This document shows, piece by piece, positions 18,149 to 26,396 of a stretch of 40,028 nt of DNA. Numbering within the stretch: position 1 is the stretch's first letter; every line of letters begins with the position of its first letter. Source of the stretch: Bacteroidota bacterium. Its GTDB lineage: Bacteria; Bacteroidota; Bacteroidia; Sphingobacteriales; Sphingobacteriaceae. Position numbers and translations under genes: made by a program. The notes below the pieces were generated by a model, which saw nothing but the letters and a program-made list of their open reading frames with translations, ran no database searches and had not been told where the DNA came from. The DNA is taken from the NCBI GenBank assembly GCA_013289045.1, contig JABDAU010000033.1, positions 1 to 40,028 of the forward strand. Direction: 5' to 3'.

Positions 18149-19033
18149 ATGGGCGATACAAATAATCCAGGCAACCAACCTGATGACAAATTGCCGGATA
18201 ATATTGCAGAATTGCAGCTTGAGGTTGAGCACCTGCGTAACCGGTTGATGGACCAGGAAAACCTGGCGGGTATCGGCACCAATGCGGCCGGTATTATGCA
18301 CGAGATCAGGAACCCGCTCAATTTTGTGATCAATTTTTCAAAACTGAGCATCGGTTTGGTTGATGAGCTGGATGACCTGATAGAAGAGATAAAAAATGTG
18401 CTGGACACCAACTCGCGCGATGATCTGGCGGATATCAGCGATACGCTGAGGGCCAATATTTCTAAAATAAATGAAAACGGCCAGCGTGCCATGCGCATCA
18501 TGATCAGCATGCTGGCACAGGCCCGCGGCGAAAAAGCGGCGGCCTTTGAGAAAACGGATATCAACCAGATGGTGGATGAATCGGTTAAACTGGCCTACCA
18601 GGGCATAAGGGCGCAGGACTCCGAGTTCAACATCTCGTTAAAAACCGCTTACGATACTACCATGGGCAGCGTGGCGGTTGATGCGCATGACCTGAGCCGG
18701 GTGATCATTAACATCGTAAACAATGCCTGCTATGCGGTGAACGAGAAGCGTAAGAAATCGACCGGCGAATATACTCCGCAAATAAGTATCACTACCAAAA
18801 AGCAGGATGGTGAATTTGCCATCCATGTGCGCGATAATGGCCCGGGGATGCCGCAGGAGGTGATGAAGAAAATCTTTACACCGTTCTTTAGCACCAAGCC
18901 CGCCGGCGAGGGTACGGGTTTAGGGCTTTCGATGAGCTATGACATTATTACCCGCGTGCATGGCGGCAAGTTGGACGTATATGCAGAGGATGGCTCGTAT
19001 ACCGAATTTGTGATAACGATACCTATAAAATAA
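18149..19033 (+). CDS. Soluble histidine kinase without a sensor domain
   Basis: This 294-residue cytoplasmic kinase consists of a short coiled coil (about 15-40), a DHp domain with an intact H-box ([17 protein letters not shown], His51) and an ATPase domain with N-box [15 protein letters not shown]1 DNGPGMP and G2 [12 protein letters not shown]. There is no sensor, receiver or membrane segment. It starts 21 bases after the propeller pseudokinase, whose DHp region is similar (NPLNYINNFS against [10 protein letters not shown]). The natural inference is that the two associate: the membrane protein senses and this one supplies the phosphoryl histidine. The receiver-phosphatase encoded 33 bases downstream is the expected phosphate acceptor. 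Confidence 0.92.
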   Translation: MGDTNNPGNQPDDKLPDNIAELQLEVEHLRNRLMDQENLAGIGTNAAGIMHEIRNPLNFVINFSKLSIGLVDELDDLIEEIKNVLDTNSRDDLADISDTLRANISKINENGQRAMRIMISMLAQARGEKAAAFEKTDINQMVDESVKLAYQGIRAQDSEFNISLKTAYDTTMGSVAVDAHDLSRVIINIVNNACYAVNEKRKKSTGEYTPQISITTKKQDGEFAIHVRDNGPGMPQEVMKKIFTPFFSTKPAGEGTGLGLSMSYDIITRVHGGKLDVYAEDGSYTEFVITIPIK

Positions 19034-19066
19034 CAGATTAACTAAGCTAAACATTACCTTTACAAC

Positions 19067-20239
19067 ATGATCAAGATACTATGCGTGGATGATGAAATGG
19101 ATATGGAAATGCTGGTTACGCAGGCTTTCCGCAGGCAGATACGCAATAAGGAATACGAGTTCGTTTTTGCTCATCACGGGCTCGACGCGCTGAGTAAACT
19201 GGCCGAGCATAAGGATATAAAACTGGTACTGTCGGACATCAACATGCCTGAAATGGACGGGCTGACCTTCCTTTCAAAACTAAAGGAAAATAACCTGACT
19301 GATCTCCGCACCATTATGGTATCGGCCTATGGCGACATGGAAAATATACGCACGGCAATGAACCGCGGCGCGTTTGACTTCATCACCAAACCCATTAACC
19401 TGGAAGACCTCGATCTCACCATCAAAAAAACGCTTAATGAAATAGAGATTTACCAAACGCTGCAGCACGATCGCGATAGCCTGACTGCTATCCAAAAGGA
19501 TTTGGCGATAGCTTATGATATCCAGCAATCCATGCTGCCCAAAAAGGCAAACCCTTATCCCGACAGGAAAGAGTTTGAGCTGCATGGACTACTGCAACCG
19601 GCCAAATCCGTAGGCGGCGACTTGTACGATTATTCATTGATATCCGATAACCGCTTGTTTTTCCTGATCGGCGATGTGTCCGACAAAGGCGTTCCCGCTG
19701 CGCTTTTTATGGCGATAACACGTACGCTGTTCAAAACACATTTTGATAGCATGCCCGAGGCCGATATTACCAAACAGATCTATCACATCAATAATATCCT
19801 GGCTAAAGATAACCCTTCGCTAATGTTCGTTACGGCCTTTGCAGCGGTGCTGGATATCAAGACCGGCGAGGTTGAATATGTAGACTGCGGCCATGAACAG
19901 CCGTTGATCATACGTAATGCAACCGGTGAGATTGAAGTGATCAAAAAGAAAGACGGCGGTATGCCGCTATGCCTGGTTGAAGACTTTCCATACTTCTCAC
20001 AAACATTTAAACTGGAGCCCGGCGATATTTTCGTGTCATATACTGACGGGTTGGAAGACGCCCTGAACGAAGAAGGTACAAGGATAACCATACAGCCAAG
20101 CATTGAGCTGCTTAAAACGCTTAAAGGCGCAAGCCCTGCACGTGTAAACGCTACTTTACTGGATAACGTGAATGCATACATTGGCAGCGCCAGCCAGTTT
20201 GATGATATTACGCTGTTAACGCTAAAGTATAACGGGTAG
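19067..20239 (+). CDS. Response regulator with PP2C/SpoIIE phosphatase output (RsbU-like)
   Basis: This 390-residue protein has an N-terminal receiver domain (ILCVDDEMDMEML; phospho-acceptor Asp57 in LVLSDINMPEMDG; FITKPINLED), a coiled linker (about 125-160) and a SpoIIE-type PP2C phosphatase. Metal-binding motifs are visible: SVGGDLYDY, IGDVSDKGVPAALFM, SYTDGLEDA and FDDITLLTLKY. Such proteins dephosphorylate phospho-STAS antagonists when the receiver is activated. The first gene of the same run encodes a STAS protein with the required serine, so the circuit closes on itself. It follows the soluble kinase by 33 bases and is the last gene of the run. No terminator is evident after it. Confidence 0.94.
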   Translation: MIKILCVDDEMDMEMLVTQAFRRQIRNKEYEFVFAHHGLDALSKLAEHKDIKLVLSDINMPEMDGLTFLSKLKENNLTDLRTIMVSAYGDMENIRTAMNRGAFDFITKPINLEDLDLTIKKTLNEIEIYQTLQHDRDSLTAIQKDLAIAYDIQQSMLPKKANPYPDRKEFELHGLLQPAKSVGGDLYDYSLISDNRLFFLIGDVSDKGVPAALFMAITRTLFKTHFDSMPEADITKQIYHINNILAKDNPSLMFVTAFAAVLDIKTGEVEYVDCGHEQPLIIRNATGEIEVIKKKDGGMPLCLVEDFPYFSQTFKLEPGDIFVSYTDGLEDALNEEGTRITIQPSIELLKTLKGASPARVNATLLDNVNAYIGSASQFDDITLLTLKYNG

Positions 20240-20294
20240 TGTAAAAGTAATTTTGTTGTCGAAAAATTATCCTATAAAACATCGCAAACATTTT

Positions 20295-20302
20295 TAACTT
20301 TG
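20295..20302 (+). promoter_or_regulatory. Bacteroidota -7 box for the small membrane gene
   Basis: TAACTTTG matches the TAnnTTTG consensus exactly and lies 20 bases before the ATG at 20323. No TTG was found at the usual -33 distance, so this is a moderate call. Confidence 0.4.
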
Positions 20303-20322
20303 CACAATTACTACAGTATTAT

Positions 20323-20553
20323 ATGAAAAAAGTAAGTTTAATTATAATGGTGATCTCGGCGATAGCCATTGTTTTATTTACAGTATTGTTCTGGCACCCG
20401 GTAACCGATAACGCGGTTGATTCTGACGGATTTTGGGCCTATATGTATGGCGATAAATCAAACCTGTGGCCTGTTTTCAGCTCTGCTGTTATCTTCCTTA
20501 TGGCTTTAACCTGCTATATGGCCACTTTTACGCAAAAAAGCGCCCGTTACTAA
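20323..20553 (+). CDS. Small two-helix membrane protein
   Basis: This 76-residue protein has two hydrophobic helices (about 5-26, LIIMVISAIAIVLFTVLFW; about 51-68, VFSSAVIFLMALTCYM) joined by a polar loop rich in Asp and Trp. I do not recognise a family. It has its own likely -7 box directly upstream and is separated from the phosphatase gene by 83 bases, so it is probably a new transcription unit. The hydrophobic pattern and well-placed promoter argue that it is real. Confidence 0.65.
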   Translation: MKKVSLIIMVISAIAIVLFTVLFWHPVTDNAVDSDGFWAYMYGDKSNLWPVFSSAVIFLMALTCYMATFTQKSARY

Positions 20554-20616
20554 ATAGTAAACAGCCTGTTATACCCGGTCTGTTATGGTATAGGCCGGTA
20601 AACCCAATATAAACCG

Positions 20617-21519
20617 ATGAAAAGCGTATCTGTTAAGATAGGCTTATTTATTACCCTCTGTGTTTTTGCCGCCAACTGCGAAGCGCAATATAAAGACACG
20701 CTTGATATTGCCGGTACGCATGTTTACCGCAATATCCCTTACATAAAGAACGGACTTCCCGAACAAAATTTCGATCTGTATATTCCCGACAGCGCCAAAA
20801 AGCCTATGCCGCTTATTATATGGATACACGGCGGCGGCTGGGACGGCGGCTTTAAAGGTTGGATAGAAATACCCTACCTTGCCAAATTGGGCTATGCTAT
20901 AGCCAGTATCGAATACCGTTTTTCGCGCGTGGCGCCTTTCCCGGCACAAATATTAGATTGTAACGAGGCGGTTTGGTTTTTATGGAAGAATGCTAAAAAA
21001 TATGGGTTGGACACCTCGCGGTTTGTGATAGGCGGGGGATCGGCTGGCGGGCACTTGTCGGCATTGATCGGCATGAGCGCTAATAACCATGTTCCGGAAT
21101 TCTATAATGACATCAATAAGGAAAATAAAGTGCGCATCCGTGCAGTGCTTGATTATTATGGCCCAAGCGATTTGAATGTAGTGCATGGCCGTGCCGCCTA
21201 CCTGGATTACGATGGCCCCAATTCTGCCCTGACCAAATTATTGGGTGCTAATGCGCTCGACAGGCCCGACCTGGCTGCAATTGCCAGCCCGGTAACTTAT
21301 ATCGATAAGAATGATCCGCCGATATTGATCATCCATGGCGAGGTGGATGGTTTTGTGCCGTTTTGGGAGAGCCAGTTATTTTATAGCCGCCTTAAACTGG
21401 CTGGTGTTAAAGCGCAACTGATAAAAATACCCGGTGCAAACCATGCCGGGCCTATGTTCCAGGCGCCGGATATACAAAAACAGGTAATCGATTTTTTGAA
21501 TGCCGTTTTTTTAAAGTAA
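20617..21519 (+). CDS. Secreted alpha/beta hydrolase (esterase/lipase type)
   Basis: This 300-residue protein has a signal peptide (MKSVSVKIGLFITLCVFAA...CEAQ). It shows the esterase pattern: oxyanion motif WIHGGGWDGG, nucleophile elbow IGGGSAGGHLS, acid in HGEVDGFVPFW and base in PGANHAGP. This places it with BD-FAE/carboxylesterase-like periplasmic enzymes that act on ester bonds, possibly acetyl or feruloyl groups on polysaccharides. The substrate is not readable. It lies 63 bases after the small membrane gene and 120 before the polyketide synthase. An operonic tie to either is possible but not shown. Confidence 0.88.
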   Translation: MKSVSVKIGLFITLCVFAANCEAQYKDTLDIAGTHVYRNIPYIKNGLPEQNFDLYIPDSAKKPMPLIIWIHGGGWDGGFKGWIEIPYLAKLGYAIASIEYRFSRVAPFPAQILDCNEAVWFLWKNAKKYGLDTSRFVIGGGSAGGHLSALIGMSANNHVPEFYNDINKENKVRIRAVLDYYGPSDLNVVHGRAAYLDYDGPNSALTKLLGANALDRPDLAAIASPVTYIDKNDPPILIIHGEVDGFVPFWESQLFYSRLKLAGVKAQLIKIPGANHAGPMFQAPDIQKQVIDFLNAVFLK

Positions 21520-21639
21520 CTTGTAACAATATCGCCCTGTATTGGTTATCATCCATTGCATTATTTACCAATCATTATTTTTATTTGTCAGTGAGCAACC
21601 CCACATGGCATGGAAAACGTATCTACCTTATAAAAGCAT

Positions 21640-22698
21640 ATGCCATCAATAACTGCGGTCGCGACGATCGATCTACCATGTAAGACTACCCAGCAGGAAG
21701 TAAAAGAACAGGCCCACCGCATGTTCTCGAAAAGTTTCCCCCAAACAGACCGCCTGATATTCGCCTTCGATAACACCGAGATCATTACCCGCAATTTCTG
21801 CAAACCGATCTCCTACTATACCAGCGATACTACTTTTGAGCAGCGTAATAACGATTATATTTCCACCGCGCTTGATTTTTCTGAGCAGGCAATAAATGAT
21901 TGCCTGGCAAAAGCCGGGTTAAAGAAGGAGGATATAACCGACATCCTTTTCGTTTCAACCAGCGGACTGGCAACGCCGAGCATGGATGCACAGATCATCA
22001 ACCGAATGCGGCTGAACCCGCATGTAAGGCGTATGCCGCTTTGGGGCTTAGGCTGCGCAGGCGGAGTATCGGGTATGGCCAAGGCCAGCGACGTAGCAAA
22101 AGCTAATCCGGATGCTGTTGTTTTGCTGGTTTCTGTAGAGTTATGTTCGCTTACGTTGTTAAACAATGATTACAGCAAAAGCAATTTCATCGGCTCGAGC
22201 TTGTTTTCGGATGGAATCGCGGCTTGCATCGTTAAGGGTGATAATTATGGCATAGATGAGCGTGTAACCTATTATGCTGCGAATAGCAAGCTTTACTATG
22301 ATTCGCTTGATGTGATGGGATGGGAGTTCCAGGATACCGGCTTTAAAGTGCTGTTCTCAAAAGATATTCGCACATTCATTAATGAAAATGTGCTGGCGGA
22401 TATTACAGAATTCCTGTCAAAACACGACCTGCAGCTCAGCGATATTAAAAACTTTATTTTTCATCCCGGGGGCAAAAAAGTTTTGGATGCCTATAAGAGT
22501 GCCTTGCCTGTTGAAGGCGACTTTTTAAAGAATACCCGCACGGTGATGAATGACAACGGTAACATGTCGAGCGTAACCGTTTTATATGTGCTGGAGAAAT
22601 TTTTGGACGAAGGTTTTGAAGACGGTTTTGGCCTGATGGTGGCCATGGGGCCGGGCTTTTCGAGCGAAATGGTTTTGCTGAAAATGAAGAATAACTAA
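21640..22698 (+). CDS. Type III polyketide synthase (chalcone/stilbene synthase family)
   Basis: This 352-residue protein has the complete type III PKS triad: Cys139 in GLGCAGGVSG, His275 in FIFHPGGKKVLDAY, and Asn308 in DNGNMSSVTVLYVLE. These homodimeric enzymes extend an acyl starter with malonyl-CoA and cyclise it to pyrones or resorcinols. The neighbouring methyltransferase 9 bases downstream makes the pair resemble Bacillus BpsA-BpsB, which produces alkylpyrones and their methyl ethers, so a long-chain alkylpyrone or alkylresorcinol is the likely product (inference). Starter-chain preference cannot be read from the sequence by eye. Confidence 0.93.
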   Translation: MPSITAVATIDLPCKTTQQEVKEQAHRMFSKSFPQTDRLIFAFDNTEIITRNFCKPISYYTSDTTFEQRNNDYISTALDFSEQAINDCLAKAGLKKEDITDILFVSTSGLATPSMDAQIINRMRLNPHVRRMPLWGLGCAGGVSGMAKASDVAKANPDAVVLLVSVELCSLTLLNNDYSKSNFIGSSLFSDGIAACIVKGDNYGIDERVTYYAANSKLYYDSLDVMGWEFQDTGFKVLFSKDIRTFINENVLADITEFLSKHDLQLSDIKNFIFHPGGKKVLDAYKSALPVEGDFLKNTRTVMNDNGNMSSVTVLYVLEKFLDEGFEDGFGLMVAMGPGFSSEMVLLKMKNN

Positions 22699-22707
22699 AT
22701 TTATTCC

Positions 22708-23199
22708 ATGTATTTTATTCTCTTTATCCTTTTCGTCATCTTCCAGCGGCTAATGGAGCTGTATGTTGCCAAGCGCAACCAAAAATGGCTCGAATCGCAA
22801 GGCGCGATAGAATATGGCCGGGAGCATTACCCGTTTATTGTCGCTTTGCATAGCTTGTTCATCTGCTCGCTAATAGCTGAATATTGGTTCAGTAGTTTCA
22901 AGCAGATCGACTTTGTTTTCCTGATCATCTATTTCTTGCTGCTGGCTTTCAAAATATGGGTACTGTCATCATTAGGTAAATACTGGAATACGAGGATACT
23001 CCGAGTGCCCGGCGCTGCGCCGGTTATGAAAGGGCCTTATAAATTATTCAAACATCCCAATTACGTGGTAGTGGTTTGCGAAATAGCAATTATCCCGCTG
23101 GTCTTTCATTTGTATTATACTGCAATTATATTTAGTGCGCTGAATGCGGTGATGTTGTGGGTGAGGATAAAGGTGGAAAATAAGGTTTGGGCGAAGTAA
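22708..23199 (+). CDS. ICMT-like membrane methyltransferase (BpsB/YpbQ type)
   Basis: This 163-residue integral membrane protein has about four or five hydrophobic segments. It ends with the isoprenylcysteine carboxyl methyltransferase signature: GKYWNTRILRVPGAAPVMKGPYKLFKHPNYVVV followed by a polar RIKVEN end (motif split here as GKYWNTRIL, GPYKLFKHPNY, RIKVENKVW). BpsB of Bacillus subtilis, of this family, O-methylates alkylpyrones made by the adjacent type III PKS. Here the gene begins 9 bases after the PKS stop, so the same role is likely. The gene has no signal peptide or extra domains. Confidence 0.88.
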   Translation: MYFILFILFVIFQRLMELYVAKRNQKWLESQGAIEYGREHYPFIVALHSLFICSLIAEYWFSSFKQIDFVFLIIYFLLLAFKIWVLSSLGKYWNTRILRVPGAAPVMKGPYKLFKHPNYVVVVCEIAIIPLVFHLYYTAIIFSALNAVMLWVRIKVENKVWAK

Positions 23200-23255
23200 A
23201 AACTTAAAAAATTTGTCATTCGAGCGCTGCTTTATTTCAAAATATACCCAACATG

Positions 23256-23396
23256 TCATTTCGATAGAGCGAAGCGCAGGCCGTGTGTAAGGGGCGAAAG
23301 AGAAATCTTTTACAAGCAGTATATAGCCAATTTTTTATGGCGCAAAAGATTTCTCACCCGCTGCCGCGCTCATCCCCCCTCAGCGGATTCGAAATG
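23256..23396. repeat. Dispersed imperfect palindromic repeat
   Basis: The left arm contains TCATTTCGA (23256-23264) and GAGAAATCTTTT (23300-23311). The right arm holds the complements AAAAGATTTCTC (23344-23355) and TCGAAATG (23389-23396). The element spans about 140 bases, is untranslated, and has the familiar CATTTCGA...AGAAATCTTTT signature of repeats scattered through Sphingobacteriaceae genomes. Confidence 0.6.
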
Positions 23397-23432
23397 GCAT
23401 ATTTGTTATTGCAGCATGACGGTTGGAGAATA

Positions 23433-23470
23433 AAAAAGGGCTTACGAATTTAATTCGTAAGCCCTTTTTT
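23433..23470. terminator. Bidirectional intrinsic terminator
   Basis: A perfect hairpin GGGCTTACGAATT / AATTCGTAAGCCC is flanked by an A-run on the left and a T-run on the right, so it can stop both the polyketide-side transcripts and the converging S10 peptidase transcript. Confidence 0.8.
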
Positions 23471-23480
23471 ATGATGTACA

Positions 23481-23511
23481 GACTTACGAAGTTCTTAAAA
23501 CTTCGTAAGTC
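23481..23511. repeat. Perfect hairpin beside the peptidase stop
   Basis: Thirteen-base arms GACTTACGAAGTT (23481-23493) and AACTTCGTAAGTC (23499-23511) surround a five-base loop. It lies 16 bases after the minus-strand S10 peptidase stop and shares the CTTACGAA core with the adjacent terminator. With no T-run on the minus strand, it may stabilise the mRNA end. Confidence 0.6.
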
Positions 23512-23526
23512 AATGTCTGATTGCAA

Positions 23527-25056
23527 TTACTTCAGCGCTGATTTATAAAATGCTTCGGCATCGGTTTTAAACTTCGAATCTGTTTCGTCGCTTATGTAAA
23601 CCATGTGACCGGCTTTGTAATAGTTGATGATGATGTTATTCTTCAGGTCAGAACGCAGGCCTAAGTGGTGAACCACGTATTCTGCATTGAAAACCGGGGT
23701 AGCCAGGTCATAGTAACCACAAACCATGTTCACCTTAAGATGCGGGTTTTGGGTCATGGCGTTGCGCAGGGTTTCTGATACATCGAGATACGAGTTTTCA
23801 GAATTTTTAAAGCTCCATGGCCAAACGTTGGTCAGGGCTTCGTATGGGATGTCGTTTTTGTAGTTCAGTTCCTTGCGTACGTAGGCGTTCATCACGCCAA
23901 CAAACAAACCGCTCAGGTTGGCATCGCTTGGGTCATATGAAGGTGCTTCGCCTGCATCGTCGCTGTCTTCACCGCTAAAACGGCTATCATAACGGCCCAC
24001 GATCTTACCGTCTTCCCGCAGCACTTCTTTAAAGAAGCGGAAATCGGTAATACGCTCATTGGCGCGGCGGATATAATCCTTCGGTATGCCGGTAAAATAG
24101 TTAAGTGAGTCGACCACCTTGTTTATCAGGTCGGGCGACGCCTGGTCGCCAAGGCTCAGGAATGTGCTGTACGTGCCATTAGCAAATACTTCCGAACGTT
24201 TGGTGAGTTCGGCAGGGGTTAATGCCTGCAGATCGGCGCTTAGCTTATGGTAGTATTGTGCGGTATTGGCAAAAGTAGGCAGGAAATAGATATACGGCAT
24301 ATCGTTACCGTTTTTGAAATCGATCAGCTGGAAATTCAATACCGAAGAGATCAGCGTAATGCCATTCAGGTAGATATTATAACGGTCTTCCAAATAGCCT
24401 GATAAGCCTGCGGCGCGGGTAGTGCCATAGCTTTCGCCGGCAATGAATTTAGGGCTTGCCCAGCGCTCGTTCTTGGTGATGTACAGGCGGATGAAGTCGC
24501 CAACCGAGGCGATATCCTCATTATAACCATGAAACTGGTTTACATCCACACCTTTATAAGCACGGCTGTAGCCGGTTGAAATAGGATCGATAAAAACCAG
24601 ATCAGTAAAGCCGAGCCAGGTGTAAGGGTTTTCGCCATACTCATATGGTGCGGCCGGTGCATCACCTTTTGCATCGGCAAATTTCACGCGTACAGGCGAG
24701 ATGGCGCCCATGTGCAGCCAAATAGATGCCGAACCGGGGCCGCCGTTAAATACAAAGGTTACTGGGCGTTTCTCTTTGGCTTCGCCGCTGTTTGTTGCGG
24801 TATAGGCGGTATAGAATATTTTGGCTATCAGTTTTTCATCCTTATCACGCATCGGCATGTAGCCTGTGGTGGCTTTGTAGGTAATGGTTTTGCCATCTAC
24901 TGTGATTTGGTGATAAGTGATTACGGGCTTGTCAGGAACGGTATCTCTTTTCTCTACGGTGGAGTCGTTTAGGGTAACGGAAACCGTGCGCTTGGTTTGC
25001 GCTAAGGTAGCCGAGGCCATTACAGCCATGGCTAAGGTTGCATAAATAAATTTCAT
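23527..25056 (-). CDS. Secreted S10-family serine carboxypeptidase-like protein
   Basis: This 509-residue protein has a signal peptide (MKFIYATLAMAVMASATLAQ). The S10 fold signatures are clear: FVFNGGPGSASIW (oxyanion), FIAGESYGTTRAAG (nucleophile Ser), VCGYYDLATPVF (Asp) and YYKAGHMVYI (His). Members remove C-terminal residues and are common periplasmic proteins in Bacteroidota. It is transcribed toward the bidirectional terminator at 23433 and stands alone. A near-consensus -7 box (TATTTTG on the minus strand, near 25081) lies just upstream of the start. Confidence 0.93.
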   Translation of the reverse strand: MKFIYATLAMAVMASATLAQTKRTVSVTLNDSTVEKRDTVPDKPVITYHQITVDGKTITYKATTGYMPMRDKDEKLIAKIFYTAYTATNSGEAKEKRPVTFVFNGGPGSASIWLHMGAISPVRVKFADAKGDAPAAPYEYGENPYTWLGFTDLVFIDPISTGYSRAYKGVDVNQFHGYNEDIASVGDFIRLYITKNERWASPKFIAGESYGTTRAAGLSGYLEDRYNIYLNGITLISSVLNFQLIDFKNGNDMPYIYFLPTFANTAQYYHKLSADLQALTPAELTKRSEVFANGTYSTFLSLGDQASPDLINKVVDSLNYFTGIPKDYIRRANERITDFRFFKEVLREDGKIVGRYDSRFSGEDSDDAGEAPSYDPSDANLSGLFVGVMNAYVRKELNYKNDIPYEALTNVWPWSFKNSENSYLDVSETLRNAMTQNPHLKVNMVCGYYDLATPVFNAEYVVHHLGLRSDLKNNIIINYYKAGHMVYISDETDSKFKTDAEAFYKSALK

Positions 25057-25110
25057 AATGAGGGTTAAATCAAAGAGGCAAAATAGGGATAATTATCGAC
25101 TTGGAGAAAT

Positions 25111-25246
25111 TGGTGAGTGGTTGATTAAGTTGATTGGGTGAGTGGTTGGGGAATCGGTGAGTAGTTGATTGGGTGAGTGGTTAGGAGCTTGGTTAAGAGA
25201 TTAGCGGTATCACTACTCACTCAATCAACTATTCACCTAATCAACC
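25111..25246. repeat. Degenerate tandem/inverted repeat of a GGTGAGTGGTTGATT unit
   Basis: Imperfect copies of GGTGAGTGGTTGATT and TTGATTGGGTGAGTGG follow one another from 25111 to about 25182. The reverse-complement version (ACTACTCACTCAATCAAC...) occupies 25213-25246, so the block can fold. It fills the space between two minus-strand genes and is non-coding. Confidence 0.6.
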
Positions 25247-25250
25247 AATA

Positions 25251-26396
25251 TCATGCTACAATGGCCATGGTAGGGCTAGTGCTGATGGTCCTTTCGGAAT
25301 CCTGTACGATGAGGCGGATCTTCTCGTCCAATTCGTTAATAGTGAGGTGCATCATGTCGTAATAAGAGAATTCAAGCTCTTCCAGTTTAATCAGGCTCAT
25401 CATACCCATCAATGAGGCTACCGGGCGGCGTAGCTCGTGCGATTGCAGGATGGCGATACGTGTAAGCGCATCGTTTTGTGCAGCTATTTGCTTTTCCTGC
25501 TGTTTACGTTTGCTGATGTCTACCGCTTTTAGCGCAACGCCGATAATTTCGTTGCTGTTGTTGCGGATCGGTGTAAGCCTTATTTCGCGCCAGCATTCAT
25601 GGGGAGTGCCGACACGCAAAAGCAGGTCATGTTTGATGGTTTTCCCCTCAAGCGCGATAGCCATGTATTTAGTAAAATGCTTTTTTAGTTTTGGGTCGAG
25701 GTAGTTCATTATACGATCGCCGACAGTGGTGTTCTGACCGTAAATATCACGAATATACTTTTCAGCGGCTTTGTTAAAGTCGATGATCTCCAGGTTGCGG
25801 TTCATGAGTACGTGCGGATCGGATACACTGTCAAACACGGCGCGCATCTTTACCTGAGAGTCTTCTATCAGCAGCTTTTGGCTTTCGGCTTCTTTGGCCT
25901 TTTGCCCGAGCACTTTCAGGCTCCAGCTGAGCTCGAGCAGGTTTACTACCTGTTTAGAAAGCACGTTTAGCGTATTTACCTGGTAATCGGCAAGCTGTTT
26001 GGTCTCGCGGCCGATAACACATAGCGTACCTATGCCGTAGCCATCCTTGGTGGTTAGCGTAGCGCCGGCATAAAAACGCAGCTGCGCAGGGCCGGTAACC
26101 AACGGACTATCTTTTACACGATCATCTTCCAGTGTATCGTTAATGACGGTTAGGCCGTCTTTTTTGATCGTATGCTGGCAGAATGAAATTTCTTTTGAAG
26201 TATGAGTGGCATCGGTACCTAAAGCAAACCTGAAAACCTGCTCTTTGTCATCAACCAACGTAATGAGCGCGATGGGCGTATTGCATATTTGCGCGGCAAG
26301 CTTAACAATATTATCCAGGTCCTGTGAAACGGAAGGGTCAAGCTCAAGTTCTCTGAATTTTTTAACTGCCTCAAGCCTGTGTTCTTCCCTGTTCAT
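25251..26396 (-). CDS. GAF-PAS protein ending in a histidine DHp domain, no ATPase domain
   Basis: This 381-residue protein has a GAF domain (about 25-160; ICNTPIALITLVDDKEQVF, FYAGATLTTKDGYGIGTLCVIG), a PAS domain (about 185-295; MRAVFDSVSDPHVLMNRNLEIIDFN in part), a coiled coil and a DHp-like helix pair with an H-box SHELRRPVASLMG (His320). It then stops. The catalytic ATPase domain of a kinase is absent, and nothing following on this strand restores it: the intergenic repeat block begins at once. It may be a phosphotransfer or scaffold protein needing another kinase's ATPase. The C-terminus looks natural rather than broken. Confidence 0.88.
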   Translation of the reverse strand: MNREEHRLEAVKKFRELELDPSVSQDLDNIVKLAAQICNTPIALITLVDDKEQVFRFALGTDATHTSKEISFCQHTIKKDGLTVINDTLEDDRVKDSPLVTGPAQLRFYAGATLTTKDGYGIGTLCVIGRETKQLADYQVNTLNVLSKQVVNLLELSWSLKVLGQKAKEAESQKLLIEDSQVKMRAVFDSVSDPHVLMNRNLEIIDFNKAAEKYIRDIYGQNTTVGDRIMNYLDPKLKKHFTKYMAIALEGKTIKHDLLLRVGTPHECWREIRLTPIRNNSNEIIGVALKAVDISKRKQQEKQIAAQNDALTRIAILQSHELRRPVASLMGMMSLIKLEELEFSYYDMMHLTINELDEKIRLIVQDSERTISTSPTMAIVA

